From: Ruminococcus sp. UBA3767
GTDB taxonomy: Bacteria > Bacillota > Clostridia > Oscillospirales > Ruminococcaceae
Assembly: GCA_002371625.1 (NCBI GenBank)
Contig: DFFV01000085.1
Coordinates: 1-42,953, forward strand
Direction: 5' to 3'
DNA: 42,953 bases
The notes beneath the pieces were generated by a model, which worked only from the letters and a program-made list of their open reading frames with translations, had not been told where the DNA came from and did no database searches. How positions within the stretch are numbered: the first letter of the stretch is position 1; each line of letters opens with the position of its first letter. Both the position numbers and the translations under genes were made by a program. This document shows positions 17,228-24,496 of this stretch, piece after piece.

Positions 17228-17740
17228 ATGGCATTCATGCTCTACAGCATCGATGAAGCTATCGACTGTAAATTCATTATTACAAAAACTATGAGCGGAC
17301 AGGCTAAAGTCGGTTCACTTATACACGTTATGGATACTAAAGAGAATTCTGACGGTATCACTGTTTTTTATCGCATCACCAAGACAGGACAGAACTTTGT
17401 TGCAAAGTTTGAAACATTAAAGGATTTCTGCAAGTGGTGCACGCCTGATTCATTCATCGCAAGACACTATGACCAGTTCTCCAAGAAAGAGATACTGCAC
17501 TACCTCAGTGTCAGCAACAGAACGATGTCATCATTCTATCTTCCCGTTATTATAGTTCTTTGTCTTATCGCTTGGATACTTATGTTTGTAGTATTCAAAT
17601 CACTTGCTATACGCATCCTGTTAGGACTTGTATTTACAGCTTGTATAGCAGCTGCGGTTTTCTTTATCGGAAACAATCAGAAAGACAAAATGCTGATGAA
17701 ATTCTACAGCCGAGTCAATTCAAAACTGAAATTCAAATAA
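17228..17740 (+). CDS. Two-TM membrane protein of unknown function
   Basis: A 170-residue protein not assigned to a named family. Residues 1-95 are a soluble, probably cytoplasmic domain with alternating beta-like stretches (KFIITKTMSGQAKVGSLIHV, TVFYRITKTGQNFVAKF) and a CKWC pair at 68-71. Two transmembrane helices lie at about 103-123 and 127-147, and a short basic tail ends KLKFK. The start ATG 17228 was chosen for its GGGGAGG site; the frame continues upstream to 17162 without a ribosome binding site. It is monocistronic with a perfect promoter and a strong terminator, so it is probably well expressed. Confidence 0.75.
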   Translation: MAFMLYSIDEAIDCKFIITKTMSGQAKVGSLIHVMDTKENSDGITVFYRITKTGQNFVAKFETLKDFCKWCTPDSFIARHYDQFSKKEILHYLSVSNRTMSSFYLPVIIVLCLIAWILMFVVFKSLAIRILLGLVFTACIAAAVFFIGNNQKDKMLMKFYSRVNSKLKFK

Positions 17741-17746
17741 CACACA

Positions 17747-17780
17747 AAGGCCGCTTGATCATCAGGCGGTCTTATTATAT
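17747..17780 (+). terminator. Terminator of the two-TM protein gene
   Basis: A 12-pair stem (17747-17758 with 17762-17773, two G-U pairs) with a TCA loop starts 6 nt after the stop codon and ends in CTTATTATAT. Confidence 0.8.
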
Positions 17781-17785
17781 CTGCA

Positions 17786-17821
17786 CGAAAAAACAGCCGA
17801 TGAAATATCATCGGCTGTTTT
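17786..17821. terminator. Strong bidirectional terminator
   Basis: A perfect 14-bp stem (17790-17803 with 17808-17821) with the loop AATA has T-runs on both sides. On the minus strand it ends the kinase/phosphatase operon, 25 nt beyond the last stop codon at 17847. On the plus strand it backs up the preceding terminator. Confidence 0.9.
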
Positions 17822-17846
17822 GTATAAAAGAGCAAATTGAGAGCAC

Positions 17847-18569
17847 TTACTTTCTTCTTCTGAAAAGGAAATTGGATCTTGCGACCTTTTTCCTCTTTTT
17901 TGCCTGAGCAAGAAGCTGTTCGGGAGTAAGCTCGGGATCGGGTATATCCGTTTCCTTGAGTCCCTTTTCATCGTTCTCGTCAGCAATTATATCCTCAGGC
18001 GGTTTGACTTCCTCTGATTCTTCATAGAACGGGTTGTTTTCATCAACATTCACACCGGTGATAATATTTGCAGAAACCTCAGGAGCATCAGCTTTCTGCG
18101 GAGCAGGTGAAGGCGCATCTGCCGGTTTTGCAGGAGCATCTCCCATATCAAAATCAAATCCGTCCATCATGGACAACGAATCGCCGAGCCTTATCAGCAT
18201 AATGGTTTTAGAGTTTCCGCCTGCAAGCATCACCGAACACTTATCGTTCTTGGGATTGAGTGCAAAAAGCTGATTCAGAGCCTCAGCAGAGGGCTGGATA
18301 ATGATACCTGTTTTGAGATCTATCATAAGCACAGCCGTGGCAATTCTGCTGCCTGCTGCTTTCATATATCGTACAGCTTCAAGATCAGCGGGAGTCTGCA
18401 CGATAGCACCATCTTTGAGCGCAAGTCCTGAAACACCCATAAATATATTATCCGAATCATCAGCTATAAAAGCTGCTTTGCACTGTGAATATGCAGCAAA
18501 ATCATTTTTTATCTGATCACACAATTCATCTGCTTTTTGTTTTAATGCGTTAAGCTCCAAAACAAACAC
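17847..18569 (-). CDS. Cytidine-deaminase-fold-like protein lacking zinc ligands, with proline-rich acidic tail
   Basis: A 240-residue protein without a named family that I can assign. Residues 1-128 follow the order of a cytidine deaminase fold: an N-terminal helix, strands (AAFIADDSDNIFMGVSGLAL), a helix that begins where C-A-E is expected but reads Pro60-Ala61-Asp62, and a second motif where PCxxC is expected but reads Pro93-Ser94-Ala-Glu-Ala97. All three zinc cysteines and the catalytic Glu would be lost, so it would be a binding pseudo-enzyme (inference). Residues 145-240 are disordered, Pro/Ala/acid-rich, ending in a basic FLFRRRK. The start is GTG 18569, or TTG 18560, which has the better spacing to AGGTG. 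It is the last gene of the kinase/VWA/PP2C operon, 14-23 nt after the phosphatase. Confidence 0.6.
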   Translation of the reverse strand: MFVLELNALKQKADELCDQIKNDFAAYSQCKAAFIADDSDNIFMGVSGLALKDGAIVQTPADLEAVRYMKAAGSRIATAVLMIDLKTGIIIQPSAEALNQLFALNPKNDKCSVMLAGGNSKTIMLIRLGDSLSMMDGFDFDMGDAPAKPADAPSPAPQKADAPEVSANIITGVNVDENNPFYEESEEVKPPEDIIADENDEKGLKETDIPDPELTPEQLLAQAKKRKKVARSNFLFRRRK

Positions 18570-18583
18570 CTGCCTTGATAAGT

Positions 18584-19483
18584 TTATTGTTTAAGAAGAT
18601 TAGCCCTTTTCATTGCGGCAACTCTCTTATTCTCCTCTATCTTAGCCTTTACAGCTTCAAGAGAAGATTCGGCAAGCTCGGTATTATAAACGCACGAAAT
18701 AGAAATATCGTCCTCAGTTCCGAACTTCGTCCTTTTAGTGATATTATTTGTGAGTGACTGCATGAATCTGTCAACGTTAGTGAGCTGTCCTGCTATTATG
18801 GTGTGGTAATCAAGGAAATCCTGATCGCTGCCGAAGGAAGTATAAAGTCCATCGGTAGAAGCGCAGACACACAGCACCTTTTTCTTATCCACATAGAAAG
18901 AATTGAACATAGATGCGGCATTAGGATTACACATCGAGGCTGTGATATTAGCTGGATTAGACTCCTCATAATCCATTATCATAGATGTATCGCCGTCTTC
19001 AAACACGGTAACAAGTGAACCGTCACCGATCTGGAAGCCGAACATATAACCTCTGCACATTACCGCAGCGATAAGCGTTGTTCCGTAGTATGATACCTGT
19101 GGTATCTCTGCCAGCTCACCGCTTTTGAACCTTGCCTTTTCGGCATTAGTGAGTTTTGTGACCGCAAGATGCTCAGTGATCTTTTGATCCCACAGCATCA
19201 TAACGTATTTCTCGATCTTTCTTACGATCCTTTTATGCCCTGTTTTGAAATTAGCATCAAAGTCATCAGGATCCTTGAAGAATACCTCCATAGTTTCAAG
19301 CACAGCTTCAACAGCAAATCTTGAACCGACATCGCTTCTGAAATGCTTTTTGCTTCCGTGCCCATCGGCTACAACTGCGACGGCATAACCGTTTCCGACC
19401 TTAAAAGCAGAGCTGTCCTGACAAACTATGTTTCTTCTTTCGTGGCTTGCACCCATTACAGAGAGACTGAAACCATCAAACAT
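18584..19483 (-). CDS. PP2C-family protein serine/threonine phosphatase
   Basis: A 299-residue PPM/PP2C metal-dependent phosphatase. Motifs: RRNIVCQDSSA (motif 1), VVADGHGSKKH with Asp40-Gly41 (metal-binding motif 2), YGTTLIAAVMCRG, CASTDGLYTSF (Asp-Gly, motif 8) and EDDISISCVY (motif 11). All metal positions appear intact, so it should be active. It is soluble and cytoplasmic. It sits between the TerY-like VWA gene (46 nt upstream) and the deaminase-fold-like gene. With the kinase two genes upstream it forms a phosphorylation/dephosphorylation pair, the known TerY-P triad arrangement. Start ATG 19483 follows AAAGGAG. Confidence 0.92.
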   Translation of the reverse strand: MFDGFSLSVMGASHERRNIVCQDSSAFKVGNGYAVAVVADGHGSKKHFRSDVGSRFAVEAVLETMEVFFKDPDDFDANFKTGHKRIVRKIEKYVMMLWDQKITEHLAVTKLTNAEKARFKSGELAEIPQVSYYGTTLIAAVMCRGYMFGFQIGDGSLVTVFEDGDTSMIMDYEESNPANITASMCNPNAASMFNSFYVDKKKVLCVCASTDGLYTSFGSDQDFLDYHTIIAGQLTNVDRFMQSLTNNITKRTKFGTEDDISISCVYNTELAESSLEAVKAKIEENKRVAAMKRANLLKQ

Positions 19484-19529
19484 TTTAGTTCTTCTGCTCC
19501 TTTCGCATCAATTATATGCGCTGTATCGT

Positions 19530-20357
19530 TTACCAGCCTGAATCGAAGGATATATCATCCGAATCGTTCTTGTTGACAAGCTCCTGTATCTGCTGTCCGA
19601 GCATTTTCTGCTTGGAAGCATAAACGTCCTCATCGCTCAGCTCTGCATCGTTCTGATCGGCAAGAGTCATACTCTTACTGCCTATCTGAGAAGCGGTGAC
19701 CGCAACGATCTTTATCATCTGAGCGAGCTGGTTGCCCGAATATGCATGAACAACGGTATCAGGAGTACCTGTGAACTCAGCAAGCATTTCATCGTTCGCT
19801 TCGTTACCAATACCAAGAGCAGCTTTAAGGCCGAACTTATACCAGCTGTTTGCTGAAAGCACCTTCAGACCTTCCTTATAGTCATCGGACGGATAACCGT
19901 CTGTCATAAGGAAGATGACCGGTGCGAACGAGAGTGACGGAGAATTAAGGAAGCTGTTTCTTGACATTCTAAGTGACAGCTCTTTAAACGCTTCACCCAT
20001 ACTTGTAACTCCCGATGCGCTGAGCCTTGACCACTCAAAATCCTCTATTGCAACAGGCTCGGAATACATCCATTTAACGCCTGTTGAGAAAGTAAGCACA
20101 GCGACCTTTACCTCGGTATCAGCCTCACCTACACGGCGGATCTCGGGGATAAGCTCTTCCATAACGGTATTAAGCTCACCTATCTTTGTGCCTTTCATAC
20201 TTCCGGAAGTATCTATCACGAAAAATATAACAAGGCTTTTTCTTGAAACACTTGTAGCACTCAGCGGATCATCGTCAAAGTCATCAAACAGATCAAGATC
20301 ATTATCCACTGCTGCCGGTTTTACATCATTTTTATTATCTTTTGAATTCTTGCTCAT
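19530..20357 (-). CDS. TerY-like von Willebrand factor A domain protein
   Basis: A 275-residue cytoplasmic VWA-domain protein. An acidic, low-complexity N-terminus (about 1-35, including DLFDDFDDDP) precedes the VWA fold. The metal-ion-dependent adhesion site is complete: Asp49-x-Ser51-x-Ser53 in DTSGSM, the Thr in SGVTSMGEA and the Asp in MTDGYPSD. The wording LVIFFVIDTSGSM and FLMTDGYPSDD is that of TerY proteins. VWA domains scaffold protein complexes through metal-dependent contacts, so it probably bridges the kinase and phosphatase encoded on either side. The acidic tail may be a phosphorylation or docking site (inference). AAGGAG precedes ATG 20357; 50 nt separates it from the kinase stop. 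Confidence 0.9.
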   Translation of the reverse strand: MSKNSKDNKNDVKPAAVDNDLDLFDDFDDDPLSATSVSRKSLVIFFVIDTSGSMKGTKIGELNTVMEELIPEIRRVGEADTEVKVAVLTFSTGVKWMYSEPVAIEDFEWSRLSASGVTSMGEAFKELSLRMSRNSFLNSPSLSFAPVIFLMTDGYPSDDYKEGLKVLSANSWYKFGLKAALGIGNEANDEMLAEFTGTPDTVVHAYSGNQLAQMIKIVAVTASQIGSKSMTLADQNDAELSDEDVYASKQKMLGQQIQELVNKNDSDDISFDSGW

Positions 20358-20407
20358 TATGATTTGCTCCTTACATCATTTTAACTTACTGCCGATCGTG
20401 ATCTTGC

Positions 20408-21763
20408 TCACGGTTCAACAGATGCTGTTATCATTCCGTTTTTGAACTGTATCTCAAGTCCCTGCCATATCGGGCAGCCCTTACCCGGTTCTATATCATA
20501 GAACATTCCGTCCGGCATCTTGACTCTCCACGGAGTATCAGAAACATTTTTAAGCCCCAGAACTCCGGGTTTGAGCTTATTCTCAACAAGCTCGCCCACT
20601 ACCGTGATAAAATCATCTGTTTCGGGATCAAGCTCGCATTCATAGATCCTTGAACCGATATACAGCGGCATACGAGATTCTCTGTTGCTGAATTTGAGCG
20701 TTGAGAAAACAGTTCCGCACTTGGGACACTCATAAGTCGCATCATCGACTTTTTTGAACATTGAAGTATAGTTCTTTCTGCCGCACGGGCAAGCGATAAC
20801 TTCTGAGCGCAGTCTGATGAACAGCTGCTGCCATTCTTTTTCAATAAGTCTCTTTCCCGGATCTGTCAGACCGACTGTAAAGGATCTTATAAATGCGTCC
20901 TTAACGTAATCGGGATACATTCTCCAGAACTTGATAACGTTATCGTGGATACCTCTTACAGGTCTGTTGGAGTCATCATCCGGATCGTAGACGAACTGAG
21001 CATTTGCACCATAATGACTAAGCTCAGCAGCTTCGGTAAGGCAAACGTCCTTGACCACCTTTTCGCCCTCAAGCGGATCACCTCTGAACAGCAGCTTGAA
21101 AAGTACAACTGCAAGAGAATACTTATCCGTCTGTACATCAGGTCTTGCAACGCCTCTTACTATTTCGGGTGCCATATAGCCCGGTTTACCGCCGATACCG
21201 AAATTGCTTCCGTCAGGAGCGATATTATCGCAGTCGCACACGAGGACAGCACCTGTATCAACGTTTATAAAGAATCCTCCGTCGTTAAGATCCTGATAGC
21301 TCTTACCTGCTCGGTGCAGCTGTCTGAAAGCATTAGCAATATTTATTGCCGCAGTTATCATCGAGGTCAGGTTAGTGAATCTTACGTCCTGCTTCATAGC
21401 CTTGCCTGTCAGCGGATCGACCTTTAGCTTATATGTATTGAGGATATCGACAAATGTATCAAAAGTATCGGGCTTGAGCTCCATAAGATACCCGAAGCTG
21501 CCGTCAGAAAGGCTTTTGGTAAGATACCTTGGCCACAGGAACTTATTGCTTGGTGCTCCGTCATCAATATTCTTTTTTATATTGTTCTTGAACTGCTGCG
21601 GATCTTTCATTTTGGTTATATCATACCATTTGAGCGCCCAGCTGGTGCTGTTATAATCAGCACTGTAAACAACGCCCTGACCACCGCTGCCGATTATGCC
21701 TGTTATGGTGGCTCTGCCGCCATACTCAAGCTCGACTTCCTGTCCTATTTTCAGATCTGTCAT
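20408..21763 (-). CDS. Ser/Thr protein kinase-fold protein with zinc ribbon and FHA-like C-terminus
   Basis: A 451-residue eukaryotic-like kinase of the TerY-P type. The glycine loop is IGSGGQGVVY (24-33), the ATP-anchoring Lys is Lys45 in ALKWY, the catalytic loop is SYQDLNDGGFFIN with Asp158, and the metal-binding DFG equivalent is CDCDN (Asp177). GKPGYMAPEIVRG is the activation/APE segment. The Asn five residues after the catalytic Asp in most kinases is Gly163 here. About 330-365 is a zinc ribbon (CPCGRKNY...CPKCGTVF). The final 90 residues (LGLKNVSDTPWRVKMPDG) look like a divergent FHA-type beta sandwich, which is inference. No membrane segment. It starts 6 nt after the zinc-ribbon LRR gene, whose last codons contain the GGAGG site. 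Confidence 0.88.
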   Translation of the reverse strand: MTDLKIGQEVELEYGGRATITGIIGSGGQGVVYSADYNSTSWALKWYDITKMKDPQQFKNNIKKNIDDGAPSNKFLWPRYLTKSLSDGSFGYLMELKPDTFDTFVDILNTYKLKVDPLTGKAMKQDVRFTNLTSMITAAINIANAFRQLHRAGKSYQDLNDGGFFINVDTGAVLVCDCDNIAPDGSNFGIGGKPGYMAPEIVRGVARPDVQTDKYSLAVVLFKLLFRGDPLEGEKVVKDVCLTEAAELSHYGANAQFVYDPDDDSNRPVRGIHDNVIKFWRMYPDYVKDAFIRSFTVGLTDPGKRLIEKEWQQLFIRLRSEVIACPCGRKNYTSMFKKVDDATYECPKCGTVFSTLKFSNRESRMPLYIGSRIYECELDPETDDFITVVGELVENKLKPGVLGLKNVSDTPWRVKMPDGMFYDIEPGKGCPIWQGLEIQFKNGMITASVEP

Positions 21764-21769
21764 AAAAGA

Positions 21770-22819
21770 TCAATCCTCCACCCCGACCTCATCGGGAAGC
21801 TGTGTTCCCAGCGGTGAGGTCACATATTTGATTTCATTTTGCATACAATATTTATGAATATATGAGCCTTCGTGGCAATATACCGTCAGTTCGGGGCAAT
21901 AAGCAAACGCTTTGCTGTCAATGAACTTAACGTTGGCAGGTATAACGAGCCACTTTATGCTCCTGCATCCCGAAAATGCATTTTCACCAATGCTGCTTAC
22001 AGTATCGGGCACTCTTACGCCCTCAAGAGAAGTACAGCAAAGAAATGTGTTATCACCAATATCAAGAAGTCCCTTTGGCAGCTTGATCTGTTTAAGGGCA
22101 AGGCAGGCGTTGAACGCACCCTTTTCTATCTTGATGACATTTTCAGGTATCTCTATCTGCTCGATACGCTTGCAATCTGAAAAAGCATACTCCCCTATAA
22201 CCTTGAGTGTAGAAGGCAGATTTATATTTCTTGCTATCGAGAAACCGTCAAAGCAATAACCGTCGAGCTTTGTAAAGCCATCTTTGACGGTAATATTCTT
22301 GGAAAGCTTATATTTGAACGAATCGAACTTTTTGAAGATCTTGTGCTCAGGCGGTGCTTTGCGTGTACTTTTTTCCTTTTCCTCTTCTTCCTTTTTATCA
22401 TCCTCAACTATCATCAGAGGCGACTGATAAGCAAAGCCGAAAAGGTGACCAAACACAGCAAGTATGAACTCAGCCTGCGGTTTTGAAAAAGAAAGTGTTT
22501 TCATCATCTTTTTTCGTGATTCATCAAAGCACTTTTTCTTATTCTCGGCAGCAAGTATATCGTCAAGAATGCCGCCTTTAACAGCCTTTATCACCAGAGC
22601 GCACTCGTCTTCGAGTCCGAATGAATAATCGTAGATAATAGCAAAAAAGCGCTCTTTATCAACTATCCTGTCGGATTGCTCGGCAATTATCTGTTTCATA
22701 AGTGACTGCATTTTAGCGGTATTATCAAAATCTCTTACATTATACCGCTGTAAAGTTGAGCAGTTAGGGCACACTATTTTTCCGCCCGGTATTTCTGCAT
22801 GACAGCTTTCACACTGCAT
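21770..22819 (-). CDS. Cytoplasmic zinc-ribbon BspA-type leucine-rich repeat protein
   Basis: A 349-residue protein. Residues 1-20 are a zinc ribbon (CESCHAEIPGGKIVCPNC). About 25-130 is a helical region, then a charged segment KKEEEEKEKSTRK (about 143-155), followed by about five BspA/LRR_5 repeats to residue 325 (IGEYAFSDCKRIEQIEIPENV, IEKGAFNACLALKQIKLPKGL and so on). It lacks a signal peptide, so unlike classic BspA surface proteins it should act in the cytoplasm as a binding scaffold. It is the first gene of the kinase operon, under a perfect TTGACA-17-TATAAT promoter, with GGAGG before ATG 22819. The domain pairing and position suggest an adaptor for the kinase (inference). Confidence 0.85.
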   Translation of the reverse strand: MQCESCHAEIPGGKIVCPNCSTLQRYNVRDFDNTAKMQSLMKQIIAEQSDRIVDKERFFAIIYDYSFGLEDECALVIKAVKGGILDDILAAENKKKCFDESRKKMMKTLSFSKPQAEFILAVFGHLFGFAYQSPLMIVEDDKKEEEEKEKSTRKAPPEHKIFKKFDSFKYKLSKNITVKDGFTKLDGYCFDGFSIARNINLPSTLKVIGEYAFSDCKRIEQIEIPENVIKIEKGAFNACLALKQIKLPKGLLDIGDNTFLCCTSLEGVRVPDTVSSIGENAFSGCRSIKWLVIPANVKFIDSKAFAYCPELTVYCHEGSYIHKYCMQNEIKYVTSPLGTQLPDEVGVED

Positions 22820-22898
22820 ATATAATACCTCCAGCCCGAAGCGTTAACTCGGTTTTCGTTATTCATTCAAAAGTAACAGCTTATTAATTTATAGTTTG

Positions 22899-22927
22899 AT
22901 TATATCATTTTTAAGCCGATATGTCAA
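22899..22927 (-). promoter_or_regulatory. Perfect consensus SigA promoter of the kinase/VWA/PP2C operon
   Basis: On the minus strand TTGACA (22922-22927), 17-bp spacer, TATAAT (22899-22904). It lies in the 153-bp gap after the MoxR gene and gives a leader of roughly 70 nt. It makes the five genes 22819-17847 independently transcribed, although read-through from upstream is possible because no strong terminator follows the MoxR gene. Confidence 0.92.
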
Positions 22928-22972
22928 GGAATATTAAAGCAATTTGCACAAAAATAATTAACTATAAGACCT

Positions 22973-24469
22973 TTATTGTTCATTTTCGGATAGGCTCTGT
23001 ATTTCATCTATGACTTTGAGCCTGTGTTCATAAAACATTAACTTTTTATCGTACTTATAATACTCCTCACAGCCATAATCAGAGATGAATTTAGCACAGG
23101 AAGGATCTGCGGCAAGCTCGGTAACAAGGATAAGTATCTCTCTGCCCTCGCCAAAAGCATTCTCACAGAAAACAAAGGCATTTGAATAGTTATCCTTAAC
23201 TGCGGCGATCTGTTTTTTAAGCTGATCCACCTTTGAAAGATAAGCATCTTTTGCGCCCTCATAGCCTCCTGCCGAAGCATTTCTTGAAAGCTCATCAAGA
23301 GCAGCAGCTTTATTTAAGAGCATTTTATCATCAAACTCGCTCAGTCCGCCCGAGAGAGCTAACTGTTCTCGTTTATCACGACAGGACTGTGCCTGCTGTT
23401 CAAGTGAATCAGCAGCGCTGACTCCCTCGCTTTCCTGTTGTGAAGCAGTTGAAAGCGCATTTTTAAGTTCAATGATCAGTCTGCTCTTATCAAGTATCCT
23501 GCATGTTTTTTCTCTCAGCGAATTAAGTATAAGTCCAAGCAGCGAATAGCGCTCATCGAACGAGGCATTTTTTGCACGCTGAACGATATCCTCCCCTGCA
23601 GTACCCGAAAGTATTTCACCGATGTGATAATCGTTCCTGTATTTTTTATAAAGATCGTAATAAAGCGTAAAATCCTCAGCGACCTTATCAATGGTGATAT
23701 ACTGCTTTACAAGTGCATTATCGACCTCAATACCAAGGTGTTCATACACATTTATCATTCTGCTCAGGTCGTCCCAGCCTCTTGCAGTAACATAATGCTT
23801 TTCGCCTGCTGTGCTCTCTATTCTGTAAAAGTTGGCAGGCTTTATTTCAAGATAAGTTATAACAGCACTGTGAACTCCGCCTGTATAAGCAAACTCTTTC
23901 CACGCTTCAAAATCAGGTTCGATAGATAGTATTTTCAGCCTGTCGCAGGTAGCAACGTCAAGCTCTCTTACGCTTGAATTGTACTCGGGCGGATTTCCTG
24001 CTGTAACTATCACCCAGCCCTCCGGCAAGGTATGTCCGCCAAAGACTTTATACTGCAAAAACTGGAGCATCACAGGCATCAGCGTTTCGGAGATACAATT
24101 TATCTCATCAAGAAATAGTATCCCGTTTTCAACACCCGAGTTTTTCATAAGGTCGTATACCGATGCCAGTATTTCGCTCATTGTATACTGTGTTACATTA
24201 AAGCTCTCGCCTTTATATTCACTTTGGCAGATCATTGGCAGGCCGATAGCGCTCTGCCTTGTGTGATGAGTCATAGAATAGCTGAGCAGACCAATATCAA
24301 GCTCGGAAGCTATCTGAGACATTATTTCTGTTTTTCCGATACCCGGAGGTCCCATTATAAGCATCGGGCGTTGTTTTCTGCCGGGTATAAGATATCTGCC
24401 GTTTTCATCTTTGGCGAGATATGCTCTTACGGTATTGAGTATCTGTTCTTTTACCTGCTTTATATTCAA
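22973..24469 (-). CDS. MoxR-type AAA+ ATPase
   Basis: A 498-residue AAA+ ATPase of the MoxR/RavA-like class. Walker A is MGPPGIGKTE (39-48), Walker B GILFLDEIN, sensor-1 region VTAGNPPEYN, and a Cys-Asp-Arg-Leu arginine-finger region follows. The AAA core covers about 1-300. The C-terminal half has helical, glutamine-rich coiled segments (about 340-430). MoxR proteins act with VWA partners as chaperones that assemble or remodel proteins, and a VWA protein (DUF2201) is encoded two genes upstream. The start is TTG 24469 spaced 6 nt after GAGGTG; no ATG fits. It lies 27 nt after the large LRR gene. Confidence 0.9.
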   Translation of the reverse strand: MNIKQVKEQILNTVRAYLAKDENGRYLIPGRKQRPMLIMGPPGIGKTEIMSQIASELDIGLLSYSMTHHTRQSAIGLPMICQSEYKGESFNVTQYTMSEILASVYDLMKNSGVENGILFLDEINCISETLMPVMLQFLQYKVFGGHTLPEGWVIVTAGNPPEYNSSVRELDVATCDRLKILSIEPDFEAWKEFAYTGGVHSAVITYLEIKPANFYRIESTAGEKHYVTARGWDDLSRMINVYEHLGIEVDNALVKQYITIDKVAEDFTLYYDLYKKYRNDYHIGEILSGTAGEDIVQRAKNASFDERYSLLGLILNSLREKTCRILDKSRLIIELKNALSTASQQESEGVSAADSLEQQAQSCRDKREQLALSGGLSEFDDKMLLNKAAALDELSRNASAGGYEGAKDAYLSKVDQLKKQIAAVKDNYSNAFVFCENAFGEGREILILVTELAADPSCAKFISDYGCEEYYKYDKKLMFYEHRLKVIDEIQSLSENEQ

Positions 24470-24496
24470 GTTTCACACCTCGGTTTCAATTGAAGA

